Source of the DNA: Lingula anatina
Lineage: Eukaryota; Brachiopoda; Lingulata; Lingulida; Lingulidae
DNA: 64,000 nucleotides
Assembly: GCF_001039355.2 (NCBI RefSeq)
Contig: NW_019774291.1
Location: forward strand, 1,259,762-1,323,761
Direction of reading: 5' to 3'
Shown here: one piece after another, positions 35,101 to 45,554 of the stretch
Layout of the letters: each line of letters starts with the position of its first letter
How positions within the stretch are numbered: position 1 is the stretch's first letter
Notes under the pieces: model-generated
The model's input: the letters and a program-made list of their open reading frames with translations, nothing else
Told to the model about the DNA's origin: nothing
Database searches by the model: none
Program-made: the position numbers and the translations under genes

Positions 35101-35636
35101 ATAGACTATTGTGCGGGTGGGAAATTCAAAACGAGGTTAGACTACAACAAGAATGTACTAAGTCAAAACGAGGCTGGCTTACGGTTGTTGCAAGCACGAT
35201 TTTTTTACATACACGGGTGTGAATTGATTTGTGCCATTCCTGGATAACGGTAAAGTTCCTTACATGCTTACATTGACAGAAAGCTGAATAAATTTGCCAC
35301 AACTGACTGATAATTTGAAGTTGGAACCTGTTCTCTAAAAATGCAAGCATTAGAGGTAAAGTTGAACTCCCGTTACAGCTTTGGTAAAACTTCGATTTCA
35401 AATTCACTTTTGAACACAAAGTAGGGTTTAGATCAACTCGAGGAACATCTCACATCATTTGAAATTTATTTCTAAAGATGACAGTTTACATAACAAAACT
35501 CTCATACTTTTAGTAGTCGAGATATTCTACCGTTTCTGACACCCTACAAATCTAAAAAAAATGCACGCAATTCAAATTCTAGAACTTCCGGTTTGGTTAA
35601 AAGCCACCTAGCGGCAGACCGGTGGCTCCCGGGCTG
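32156..35636. mobile_element. Non-autonomous DNA transposon, Harbinger-like target site (TAA)
   Basis: Ends are inverted repeats, CAGCCCGGTAGCCACCGG (32156-32173) and the complement of CAGCCCGGGAGCCACCGG (35619-35636), 17 of 18 matching. TAA occurs on both sides (32153-32155, 35637-35639). A 3-bp TWA-type duplication is usual for PIF/Harbinger, so that superfamily is suggested. The 3.5 kb interior has no ORF above about 100 codons, so no transposase. A degenerate repeat (GGGCAGTCTTG and following) appears near 32647 and 32805, and a (TG)n run lies at about 34241-34274. Confidence 0.7.
34241..34274. repeat. (TG)n microsatellite
   Basis: TG dinucleotide run with one interruption, inside the DNA transposon. 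Confidence 0.85.
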
Positions 35637-35639
35637 TAA

Positions 35640-35963
35640 GTAATTTGGGTTTCCTACTGGGCCTGGAGTATTGGGGTCTTGTTATATAAAACTGGGAACT
35701 GCACACCTGCTTACATATATGTATTTGTCTTTGTTTTTGTTTGTAAAGCGTATGTGGTTTGTACATGTGGGTGTGAAAGTGAGAAAAATCGATGACATTT
35801 CTTTGTGCATTTTTGTAAATAAATAAAATATTTCCTGTGTTTGTTGTTTATATTGTTATTATTGTCATATTGTTGAAAGAGTCAAGTTGAGTGTGATAGT
35901 GAATAGTTGGATGCAAACAGTTGTTTGATGTTTTATTATTTGTGTTAGACATTTACTGTCAAT
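35640..35963 (+). other. Leader of the outer element, part 3 (no gene)
   Basis: Non-coding sequence immediately 5' of gag. It ends in TGTCAATATGG, a reasonable start context for the ATG at 35964. Confidence 0.5.
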
Positions 35964-37355
35964 ATGGCGTCATCTATTATTCGCGCTAGGAGTGTAGCAA
36001 TATCGAACGTACCCGAGGGTGTTACAGATGACGAATTAAAAATGTTCATGTCGGATCACATGGTTTCTGATATGTCAGTGTCACAAAGAATACTTCGACC
36101 TGAGATACAAGGAGTCGTTTATGTAGTTTTTGCATCCGCCAACGCGGCCGTGGAAGCAATAGATATTATTAATGGAAGAAAATTAAAGGGTGAAAAAATG
36201 GAAGTAAGAAGAGTTTCCAAAACAGCTGAGAAAGATATACTTTCGCTATTAGAGACAAATCGCGATTTATCGGTAGTTGACGTAATTTCCAGTTTTAAGA
36301 ACATGTCCTTGAAGGAGGTGTCTCAGGTGGTGGAAGCTCTTCAGTCCGCACTTACACCTACCTCCACTTCTACTTCTACGAGACATGAGAAAACCACTCC
36401 AAAAGTTTCAACACCAAAAAGGAGGCGTCTTCCTCAAACGCCGAATTCTGGGGTCAAATTTAGTCAGAGTCCTCGCGTTGAAGGTGTGAGTGAGGGATGT
36501 GCAACAAGTGTGCCTGAACTTGTATCATATACCCACCCCCCTAGGTTACCTTTGTTTTTAGGGTTGAATGACTCTAAAGATGCAACTTACCGCCAGTGGT
36601 CTTATGAGGTAAGAGCTCTTTATAGGGATAAAATGTACTCAGATTCGGTATTATTACATGCCATTAGACGTTCAGTGAAAGGTCCAGCAGCAGAAACGTT
36701 ATATAATCTTGGAGAGATAGTTGATATAAATCAAATGTTGACCAAATTTGATCATGTATATGGTGATGTTCTATCTTCAGGGATTATATTACAACAGTTT
36801 TATGCTTCTAATCAGACAAAAACTGAAAGTGTAGCAGCTTGGGCATGTAGACTTGAAGATATGGTTTCCAAACTTACTCTTAAAAAACCTCCTGCTGTTT
36901 CTGAAGATGGTGCTAAGTCTATGTTGAGATTAAAATTCTACAATGGTCTTTATTCTTCTTCAGTAAGACAATTGTTGAGACACAGATATGACAGCGGAGC
37001 TACTTTTGATGAGCTTTTGGTGGAAGCGCGAACAATTGAGTTGGAAGAGAAAGGAAGAGTTCCTATCACATGTTAGTTACAACAATCTTCTTCCGAGCCC
37101 CAAGAAAAGATTGACATATTGTTAGAAGCAGTGAATTCTTTAAAAGAAAGAATGAGTGTTATTGAGGGTCGATTAAACTCCCAAAGTAGACAGAATCCTT
37201 CCCAACCTCGTAGGTCACAGCAAGTACGTTGTTGACAATGTGGAAATCAAGGCCATAGACAGTCAAATTGCCCTTTTCAAAATCATTTAAACGGAAATCG
37301 GCCTGTCGAGCAGGGCAACGGTCAGGCTCTGTTTCAGAATGCCCAAAATTATTAG
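35964..37355 (+). pseudogene. Outer element Gag, PNMA-like with RRM-like N-terminus; two internal stops
   Basis: Starts at ATG 35964. Residues about 1-85 look like an RRM-type fold: VAISNVPEGVTDDEL as strand 1 and helix 1, GVVYVVFASANAAVEAI as the RNP1-like strand and helix 2, then GRKLKGEKMEVRRV. A Ser/Thr/Pro linker follows, then a capsid domain (about 190-365: PPRLPLFLGLND, WSYEVRAL, SVKGPAAETLYNLG, FDHVYGDVLSSG, WACRLEDMV). RRM-like start plus this capsid is the layout of vertebrate PNMA proteins, which are known to be derived from Ty3/gypsy Gag. TAG at 37074-37076 interrupts the frame. Downstream in the same frame is a CCHC zinc knuckle (C-x2-C-x4-H-x4-C) carrying a TGA at 37233-37235. 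The frame closes at TAG 37353-37355. Pol follows in the -1 frame without a canonical slippery heptamer. Confidence 0.8.
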
Positions 37356-39540
37356 TGAGAGACCTTATAGGTAATTCTAATGAGTTACCAGTTGTTTTTC
37401 AGTGAAAGGAAGTTAGAGCTTTGTTAGATACTGGATCCGTTGTGAGTACAGTATCTTCGTCTTGTGCAAAGTCCTTTGATTTAAAAATTGAACCGCTTGA
37501 TAACATTTTGAAATTAGAATCAGCATGCGGCAATTTGATTTCATATATTGGTTATGTGGAAGCCACAGTGAGTCTTTCAGAGCTAGATGGCTCTACTGTA
37601 CATAATGGTTTGTTTCGTGTAGTTCCAGACACGGAGTACCATGCCAAAACTCCACTTCTTCTTGGAACAAACATCCTGTCTCTTTATGTTGGTGTCAGTA
37701 GAAAGGAAAATGGCGAATTACCAATGCCTTTGAAGTTGGTCCTAAAAACTCTAAAAAATCAGAGATATTTACAGAATGCCACTGACACATTGGTCGACGT
37801 CCGTGCTACCAAGAAAATTGTAGTGGTCAAAGGTGAGAAGGTATTGATTAACGGCTTGTCGAGAATAGTATCATGTCAACGTCTAGTAGCCATGACTGAG
37901 GAAATTTCAGAATCTGCTCTACCAGGTGGGTTGATACTTTCTCCTAGTATGCATGTGGTGCAACCTGGTTTATCAACTCAAAAGATTGCAGTGGAAATTA
38001 CTAATTTTTCCAACCTTAGCATTACTATTCCTAGTGGATCGAAACTCTGTAAGCTTTCTCAGGCTTCCATAGTACCTGATTCAAAATCTCCATCAAACGC
38101 TATTGAAGGAGATACTTCTGATTCTATATCCTTTGCTGACCGGTTCACTGAGAACTTAAGGGAAAACCTTGATGAAAAACATGTGTCTGGGGTGAATAAG
38201 TTGTTACTTGAGCACAAAGAGGCGTTTTCTCTACATGATTTTGATTTAGGAAAATGTTCTTTGGTTTAACACAAAATCAACCTTGTAGATGATGTCCCAT
38301 TTCAGTCGAAACATTGTCACATTCCTCCTTCAATGTTTGCTGAGGTTAGAGATCACATAACACAGATGCTGGATCTTGGTGTCATAAGAAATTCTTCAAG
38401 CCCATATTCCTCTGGTGTTGTTCTAGTGAGAAAAAAAGATGGCTCACTACGCTTCTGCATTGATCTTCGTAAGCTAAATGCTAAAACAATCAAAGATTCT
38501 TACGCCTTGCTGAGAATTGACGAAACACTAGATCTTCTCCATGGTGCTTCGTGGTTTAGCGTGTTGGATTTGAAGTCTGCATATTGGCAAGTAGAGATTG
38601 AGGAGCCTGACATACCAAAATCAGCATTTAAGGTTGGTCCTTTAGGATTTTATGAGTGTGTACGCATGCCGTATGGGTGTTGTAATGCACCTATGACATT
38701 TCAAAGGCTGCTTGAGAGTTGCATGGGTGATTTAAATCTAGTAAATTGCTTAATTTACTTAGATGATATCATTGTTTTCAGTAAAACATATGAGGAACAT
38801 GTTACCAAGCTGAGAGATGTGCTGACGAGATTGCAAGATAATGGGTTGAAACTCAAACCTAATAAATGCCGTTTATTTCAGAGGAAAATCCTATACCTTG
38901 GACACATTGTTTCCAAAGATGAAGTACAAACTGATCCAGCAAAGATTGAGGTTTTGAAGTCTTGGCCTGTTCCAAAGTGTGTACAAGATGTGCTTTCCTT
39001 CATAGGGTTTGTTGGATATTACCGTCGTTTCATTGAAAATTTCAGTAAAATAGCTCGCCCATTGCATGAACTCACAAAGGACCAAGTGAATAAAAAGTCT
39101 AGAAAATCTCAACAGAATTTCAATTGGCTTCCAGAACATCAGGATGCATTTGAAAAATTAATAGATGCATGTACTAAATCACCCATTTTAGCATTTGCAG
39201 ATTTTTCCAAACCATTTGAATTGCGGGTGGATGCCAGTAGAGTCGGTCTGGGTGCTGTGCTTTACCAGAATCAGGATGGTCAAAACAGGGTAATTGCATA
39301 CGCAAGTAGAGGTTTGCGGCAAAGTGAAAAGAATTATTCCATCCATAAACTAGAATTTCTAGCTTTAAAATGGGCTGTCACAGAAAAATTTTCAGATTAC
39401 CTTTATGGAAATTCTTTTACAGTCAGAACAGATAACAACCCATTGACATATGTGCTAACATCTGCAAAACTAGATTCCACAGGTCAACGTTGGGTGGCAG
39501 AGCTGTCTAACTACAATTTTAACTTTTTTATGTTTCAGGC
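37356..39540 (+). pseudogene. Outer element Pol, first part: protease, reverse transcriptase, RNase H
   Basis: One frame, -1 to gag, broken by TGA 37403-37405 just before the protease and by TAA 38267-38269 between protease and RT (a Gln codon is the likely original). Retropepsin active site LLDTGS lies at about 37418. RT has KKDGSLRFCIDLRK, YGCCNAPMTFQ and the catalytic YLDD (about 38756). RNase H has LRVDASRVGLGAVL and YSIHKLEFLALKWA. Near 39534-39539 one T is missing from a T-run, shifting the frame in the tether after RNase H. All key RT catalytic residues are kept, so the breaks look late. Confidence 0.88.
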
Positions 39541-41112
39541 AAATCAAATGTGGAAGCAGATACTCTTTCTCGAATTAGATGGCCGCAAGAGATTACAGTT
39601 GATAGTTGCCGAGCTATTTTTCATAGTTTTCAGATTCAACAGCCATTGATTGCTGTTTTTCCTTGTACAGAAAATGTAATTCCAAAGGTACTGTCTGCTT
39701 CAGTTCAAATGGATCAGAAAAAAGATTGGATACAATTGCAAGAAGCAGATCCTATTGTAAAAAATGTACGGGATGTTTTGAAAGGTGTGAAGAAAAGAAT
39801 GAGAGGGAAGGATGTAGAAAGTAAGACTTTTGAAAGAAAGTTAGAGAGAATGGTGCTATATGATGATGTCCTGTATTTTACAAGACGATCTAATGATGGG
39901 TCAGTAACTAAACAGTTAGTTCTACCAGAAGCCTTTAGAAAAGACGCTTTACATGGTTGTCATGACGAAATAGGTCATCTTGGAAGAGACAGAGCTGTAA
40001 ATCTCCTTCAACAGCGTTTTTATTGGCCCGGAATGACAAAGCAAATGTCTCAACACATCAGTGGTTGCCCTAGATCCATTAAACGTAAAACGTTGCCCAC
40101 TGCTCGTGCAGAGTTATGTTCAATTTCTTCCTCTGCTCCATTAGAATTGGTCTGTATGGACTATCTTTCAATAGAGGATGGAAAGGGTGGAATAGGGAAT
40201 ATACTAGTCATTACCGATCATTTTACGAGGTATGCGCAAGCGTACCCCACGCCCAATCAAACGGCAAAGACTACTGCCAGAATCTTCTTTGACAATTTTG
40301 TGGTGCATTATGGATTTCCAAGTCGTATTCATACAGATCAAGGCCGAAATTTTGAAGGGAAGATAATAAATGAGTTGTGTAAATTGGCGGGAATAAAAAA
40401 ATCCAGAACAACACCATACCACCCAATGAGAAACGGCCAATGTGAAAGAATGAATAGAACCCTTTTGGATATGTTGGGAACGCTAGATCCAAATCAAAAG
40501 AAAAATTGGAAGAAATATATTGGCTCGCTTGTACATGCCTACAATTGTACCTGTAATAGTGCAAGCAATTTTTCCCCCTATTACCCGATGTTCGGCAGGC
40601 ATCCTAGACTGCCAGTTGATTTGCTCCTAGATTCTTTTCCAGAAAATGTCCAAAATTCCTCCCACTGTCAGTATGTCGATGATTTGAAACAGAGATTGAG
40701 CGATTCATATCGATTAGCAGCGGAGCATATTAAAAAAAAAGCACAGAAAAAGCAGAAGAAACATTTCGATAATAAATCGAGAGGAAGTGTAGTGACGATT
40801 GGAGATCGTGTTCTTTTGCGTAATGTCGCTTTTACTGGGAAGCACAAACTTGCTGACCGTTGGCAGAATGAGGTGTATATTGTATTATCACAACCGAATA
40901 AAGACATTCCGGTTTTTACAATAAAGAGAGAAGACGGTGTTGGGAAAACCAAAACGGTTCATCTTAATATGCTTTTGCCAATTTACGCACTGCCATTAGA
41001 GGAAGGGGAGTTACATGAGGAACAGAGAAAAAAAGTAGACTCAACAGATCGTCCAAAGAGAAGTAGAAGACGACCAGAATGGTTTAATAACAATAATTGG
41101 GTTTTTAATTGA
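39541..41112 (+). pseudogene. Outer element Pol, second part: integrase and tail
   Basis: The frame resumes after the 1-nt loss with VEADTLSRI and is open to 41112. The integrase zinc module has both His (HDEIGHLGRD) and one Cys (SGCPRS), but the last Cys is Ser (TCC 40075-40077). The DDE core is complete: CMDYLS, HTDQGRNFEG, NGQCERMNRTL. A GPY/F-like basic C-terminal region follows, ending in a basic tail (RPKRSRRRPEW). It ends about 136 bp before the polypurine tract. Confidence 0.88.
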
Positions 41113-41248
41113 CTGTATATTGACTGGTTATTTTATTTCTATATAAGTAGATATGTAAATATTGTACAGTAAAAAACAAATAAAATAAAAAAGAACCTTG
41201 TCCGTCTTACATTGTTTAACTAAAATGGTGAGGACACCATTTGTTGTT

Positions 41249-41260
41249 GGCGGGGGAGGA
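41249..41260 (+). other. Polypurine tract of the outer element
   Basis: GGCGGGGGAGGA abuts the 3' LTR start TGTAACATG. Confidence 0.85.
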
Positions 41261-41654
41261 TGTAACATGTGTATGTATGAGGTGTGATTGTGGTAGTATA
41301 TTGTGTTTGTGTCTTTTCGTTTGTGTTCGTGTACGTTCGTTTTTATATAAATACACGCCCTATCCCATTTGGCGGCACATTCATCATTTCACGTTGGCAC
41401 ACATTTTACAGGTAAATATTGGCTTGGTTGGTTTATTTTTTGTTATTTAAGATTTTAATTATTCTTATTTTGTTATAAAGATAAGTATTTTTCAGTTTGT
41501 TTAGTTTATTTTGAATGTTATTTATTAATTTATTTTTATTTTTTCGTAATTTGTTCTTTTCATTATTATTACAAAGAGACATTCATCATTTCACGTTGGC
41601 ACACATTTTACAGGTCATCAATAAAATGTGAATCCCTAGTCTCAGTCTGTTACA
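41261..41654 (+). repeat. 3' LTR of the outer element
   Basis: 394 bp, about 98 percent identical to 20312-20705. It ends TGTTACA, the exact complement of its start. It keeps the TATA box, AATAAA and the 37-bp direct repeat with AGGT ends. Confidence 0.9.
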
Positions 41655-41864
41655 ACTCGGCAAACGGTGTGCGACTCTAACTTGAAGACACTATAAGAGG
41701 TTGCAGATATCATACTGCAACATTGTTGCAGCCGCTTTGCGACTGCTTTCCGATCGAAATTGACCACAGCTTCTTAATTAGCTTGCAAAAAGGTTGTGGT
41801 TGCAATATGGTTGCCAAAAGGTTGCAATCGCAGTGTGACCCAGCCTTTAGGTCAGGCTATAACC
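41655..41864. other. Right flank of the outer element; TTGCAA-rich repeat
   Basis: Continues in style the sequence left of the outer element (20089-20311). The far ends, TAAAGGCCAGCTTGCACTG at 20090 and the complement of TAAAGGCTGGGTCACACTG at about 41849, are similar inverted ends, so the outer element may sit inside an older TIR element. Confidence 0.35.
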
Positions 41865-41868
41865 TTAA

Positions 41869-42980
41869 CCCCATAGGATCCAGTTAATGCTGACCCATAA
41901 AGCTCTGCTGTGCCCAATTAATTCTGTGAGCTAGCCTTGAAAAGCCGGGTCACCTCAGTAAATTGGTCATAATTTATTTGTTTGCCTTTATTACCCATAC
42001 AAAGTATACATTTTTAAAAAGCCAATATTTCAGGCTAAATGAAAATAGAATTACATTTAAATTTTACATGCATTTTCAAAAGTTATAGCCGGTTAAAAAC
42101 TACATTTTCATTTGGTAATGGGTAAAATAAAACAAAGTTGATTTATCTTATGCACATCAATTTTTTATTTCTACATACATTTGCCTGAAAATTCACAGGG
42201 ATGATGTCAATTATAGTAACTTTCAATCCAGGAAATTTCAGCAATTTATCTCTATCAATTTTCAAGTTATGATCGTTTTGCTATCAGGTATACCAGCTTT
42301 TCAGCTCACCTGAACATCGTGGCCAGAGCTGAATAGAAGTCAAATTTTTACACCATCTATGACAAAAACATCTTTAAAACTTATATCATGAATAAAGGAA
42401 TATCATCCCCACTGTCTATATCACTGTCACTCGAAAACACCTTATCAGTGTCGTAGTTTTCAATCATTTCAATAACAGTATTCATTCGCAGGCCCCTTCC
42501 GTAGTGAGAAGTCGCCATTTTGATTTTACTTTCACCAGCTAGGTCTAGAAAATCGCCGATTTCTCGCTCATATATATTTCTATCGTCCTTTATATCATAA
42601 ATAAATGAATATCAACGCTACTTGCTATGTTACTGTCACACGAAAACTTCTCTTCAAAGTCCGGATTTTCAATCATTTCAATAACAGTATCCCTTCGCAG
42701 GTCCCTACCGTAGCGAGGAGCCGCCATCTTGATTTTACTTTCTCCGACTAAGTCTTGAAAAATCGCCGTTTTCTCGCTCATATATATTTCTATCGCCTTT
42801 AAAAATGGTGGCAATGAGAAACAAGAAACATACCCGGATGTTAAACTATATATCATTTCATGACTCACGACACAAAAGAGTACAGAAGACGATCTTTCCA
42901 AGATACGCACATATGCGGTTCTGGGCGTTTGGGGTAAGCGATAATTGAACCGCACATATGCGGTGACGGGCTCTATGGGG
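41869..42980 (-). mobile_element. Non-autonomous piggyBac-like transposon
   Basis: TTAA occurs on both sides (41865-41868 and 42981-42984), and the ends are inverted repeats starting CCCCATAG. TTAA duplication is the hallmark of piggyBac. Length is 1112 bp. Near the right end GCACATATGCGG-type words repeat as subterminal motifs. The only coding-like content is a short duplicated N-terminal segment on the minus strand, so there is no transposase catalytic domain. Confidence 0.75.
42383..42800 (-). repeat. Tandem duplication (about 208 bp) of a transposase-like N-terminal segment
   Basis: Two units, 42383-42590 and 42591-42800. On the minus strand both read a start such as MSEKTAIFQDLVGESKIKMA, then a TVIEMIEN segment and an acidic run (SCDSNIASSVDI). 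The right unit is open over 42590-42955; the left unit has a stop. Acidic N-termini like this are common in piggyBac transposases, but that assignment is inference. The internal ATG of the right unit lies in CAAGATGGCGGC. Confidence 0.6.
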
Positions 42981-43160
42981 TTAAAACCATGGACTCTCTG
43001 TTACACTGACCTTCAGTTCCGTTACACTGAAAATGCTGAAAATGCACAAACTTCCCCTTTCTCCTTTATACATGTATATATTGCTACACAATGACCTCTA
43101 GTACACTGCATATGTTTAGTGAATAGAACGGAAAAAACGTCTCTATTGATGCTGTGAACA

Positions 43161-43318
43161 GAGGGAAAGGTTTGTGTAAAGGAAACATGATGTCATTGCC
43201 TCAGTGGGTCATTCCATGTCGTTTCTTTAAGAGGATGGAGAGGGAAAGGTTTGTGTAAAGGAAACATGATGTCATTGCCTCAGTGGGTCATTCCATGTCG
43301 TTTCTTTAAGAGGATGAA
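43161..43318. repeat. 79-bp perfect or near-perfect tandem duplication
   Basis: Two head-to-tail units, 43161-43239 and 43240-43318, starting GAGGGAAAGGTTTGTG. They are almost identical, so recent. No coding potential. Confidence 0.9.
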
Positions 43319-45554
43319 GAGAAGACACCTGACATTTCACTTTTTCTTTGAAAAGGTCAGTGGAATGGCGAAAGAAGGGGGTTCGGTACCTCTCTGAATC
43401 TACCTGTTTTAATATTGAAGGCGTGTAGAAAGCTGGTTTAAATTATCGGGGGGGGGGGGGGGTAAGTTAGTAACTGCAGTACATTATGTGTATTAAAATA
43501 ACTGCTGCACCTATATATTGTTAAGACAGGATTGCTTTATATCGTGGTGCGCGAGAGGTGACGGTCTTCTCTAACGCACTGCATGACACCGAGTATGACT
43601 CCCGAGGCCGTTAATATGGAAGTGTGCTTTTTTCAGGGACCCCTAAATGTCTTAATGTAGTTTTAGAACTTCCGTACGAGATTCGGAGGCAGAATCTTGT
43701 TCATGAAGTTTATTGTCATTGTTTTATCGAACCCAGTTTGATCAGTCACTGCCTAGAAGGAAGCGGAGGTGGCCAAGGTGGCTAATTTAATTAAGTTTTG
43801 TTCAGACGGTCGAGGAGCGACCGATAATTTGATTTAATTAATCATATTACTTGTATACCTGCATAAAAGCTAGGTGGGGAACGTTATTCGAGAGAAGTGA
43901 GACCTCAATGAGACACGACAGTTGTAATACATACATACTTTACTCATTGTAACGTATGCATCTATGGATAGATGAAAATGTACAAAAGGAATGCAAATAT
44001 AAATAAATATGAATTATGTTAAATAGTGATATTGTACGACTGCTTGTATGAAAAATACAAAACATATTTGGCAGAGGCCAAATGGTTCTACCTACTCAAC
44101 TGGTAATGGGTCAAGCACAGTCCCTTTTTTGGAAGGCTAATCATTGTAATACATGTTATACATCAGAATTAAATATCATTGATAGTTAGAAACTGCACGG
44201 GACTATAGTTCGTTATCTCACGCGTTTACTTGCGTATATTCAGACCTCGAACTTTGGACGAATTGAACTGCGATCGTAATTGATCGGCGGCGGCTAATAT
44301 TGCGTTAAGTTAACATCAGATGGGGCCGATACCCGACACTTTGTGAAACAAAGTCCCTGGTATAGATATATGTACGAACTGAACAAAAGATCGTCTGTCT
44401 TCGCCAAATTATCAATGTGTCCAGTGGTGTGAGCACCCAGATAAAGATCGTATACAACATTGGTCAAAAAGGTTATCCAACTCATGTGCTTTAATTTACA
44501 AATGATCAGCGCACAGGTGTAAATTGTTATAACTAGTGCTTTTTATTCCAGATGCCATGTCTAACATGATTAATGGTTCAAAATACAAAATAGTGGTGAA
44601 GATATACACATTTTATACCATACAGTCAAATTCATATAGGTACCCCTCAAATCCAATGTTTCACTGTGATTTGTACAGATGTAAAGAAATGTCTATTAAA
44701 TTAAAGAAACGCCATCAAATGTCACCAAATTTAGCTACAATCATCATTAGTATGTGCCTAATAGCGTATGCGTCTACCGCGTGCTGCAATTATCTCTCTT
44801 GTAGATGGCGCCTTCAACAAGGGTAAAAATTCTGTTTCGTGGGATATTATCCCATTCTTTCATGTCAATTCCATTTGCTTCATAATGAAATATTCGTTCT
44901 AGGGGTTAGTTTGTGATTTTTATTTATTTATTTATTTATTTATAGTGAAAAAACATTCCAGGCGTCGACGACATTTTTTAGGTTCTAACTGGCTATAATT
45001 CTCATTTACGTAATACCTATGGAATATGAAATATTTTTCACTAAATTTATACATCATGTTCACCGCGTGAACGGAAAAGCGGTAATTTTCACCGTTTCAG
45101 GACGTTTCTATGACTTACGTAACATCAATTTCTAATGTAGTGAATTAATAGCTGCATTTTAATATTATTTAAAAAACCTTTAAAATAACATTCTTGTACA
45201 AAAAGAATACTCTGGCTTCAATATATGCTATTATTTCTTTAATTTCTAATATACACAACATAAAATGCTCATGAATATACTGAATAACGAAATCACAATA
45301 AAAACACAAAATCACTGATCACATGCAGATTTATGACAGCCACTCCAGCCTTATAGTAAATATAAATCCACAAGCAAACGAACCCTGTGGAAATTCGGTT
45401 CATTGGATTAATTGAAAATTGGGCTATTGGTACATGAAGTGGCTGTCTTTAATCTTCATAAACGGAGAGCAGTGTGTCTCACAATGTCAGGCCTCGTCAT
45501 CTCCACCTTGTGTTCTGTACAAAACACTGTATGAAGAAAAAGACAAAGTCGCCT
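43319..45554. other. No gene; downstream region of the IRG at 45555, similar to 61840-63300
   Basis: Similarity to the right end of the window is clear at 43390-43420 with 61880-61905 (CTGAATCTACCTGTTTT), 43535-43560 with 61970-61995 (GTGCGCGAGAG) and 44945-44990 with 62320-62370 (GTCGACGACATTTTTTAGG). A G-run lies at about 43448-43462 and a (TTTA)n run at about 44918-44944. Confidence 0.6.

Larger units (their letters stand above)
20312..41654 (+). mobile_element. Outer Ty3/gypsy-type LTR retrotransposon carrying two nested insertions
   Basis: Two 394-bp LTRs (20312-20705 and 41261-41654) differ at about six or seven sites. A primer site follows the left one and a purine tract precedes the right one. 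Gag and Pol lie at 35964-41112. In the leader two later insertions are embedded: a second LTR element (20896-31281, ATAT duplicated) and a DNA transposon (32156-35636, TAA duplicated). Subtracting both leaves about 7.47 kb, a normal gypsy length. Flanking bases are GCTC on the left and ACTC on the right, so the target duplication is imperfect or lost. The element is coding-dead through several stops and a frameshift. Confidence 0.85.

Noticed and set aside
44536-44826. Open frame of 96 codons downstream of an IRG
   Set aside because: No recognisable domain; the homologous region near 62 kb is not open.
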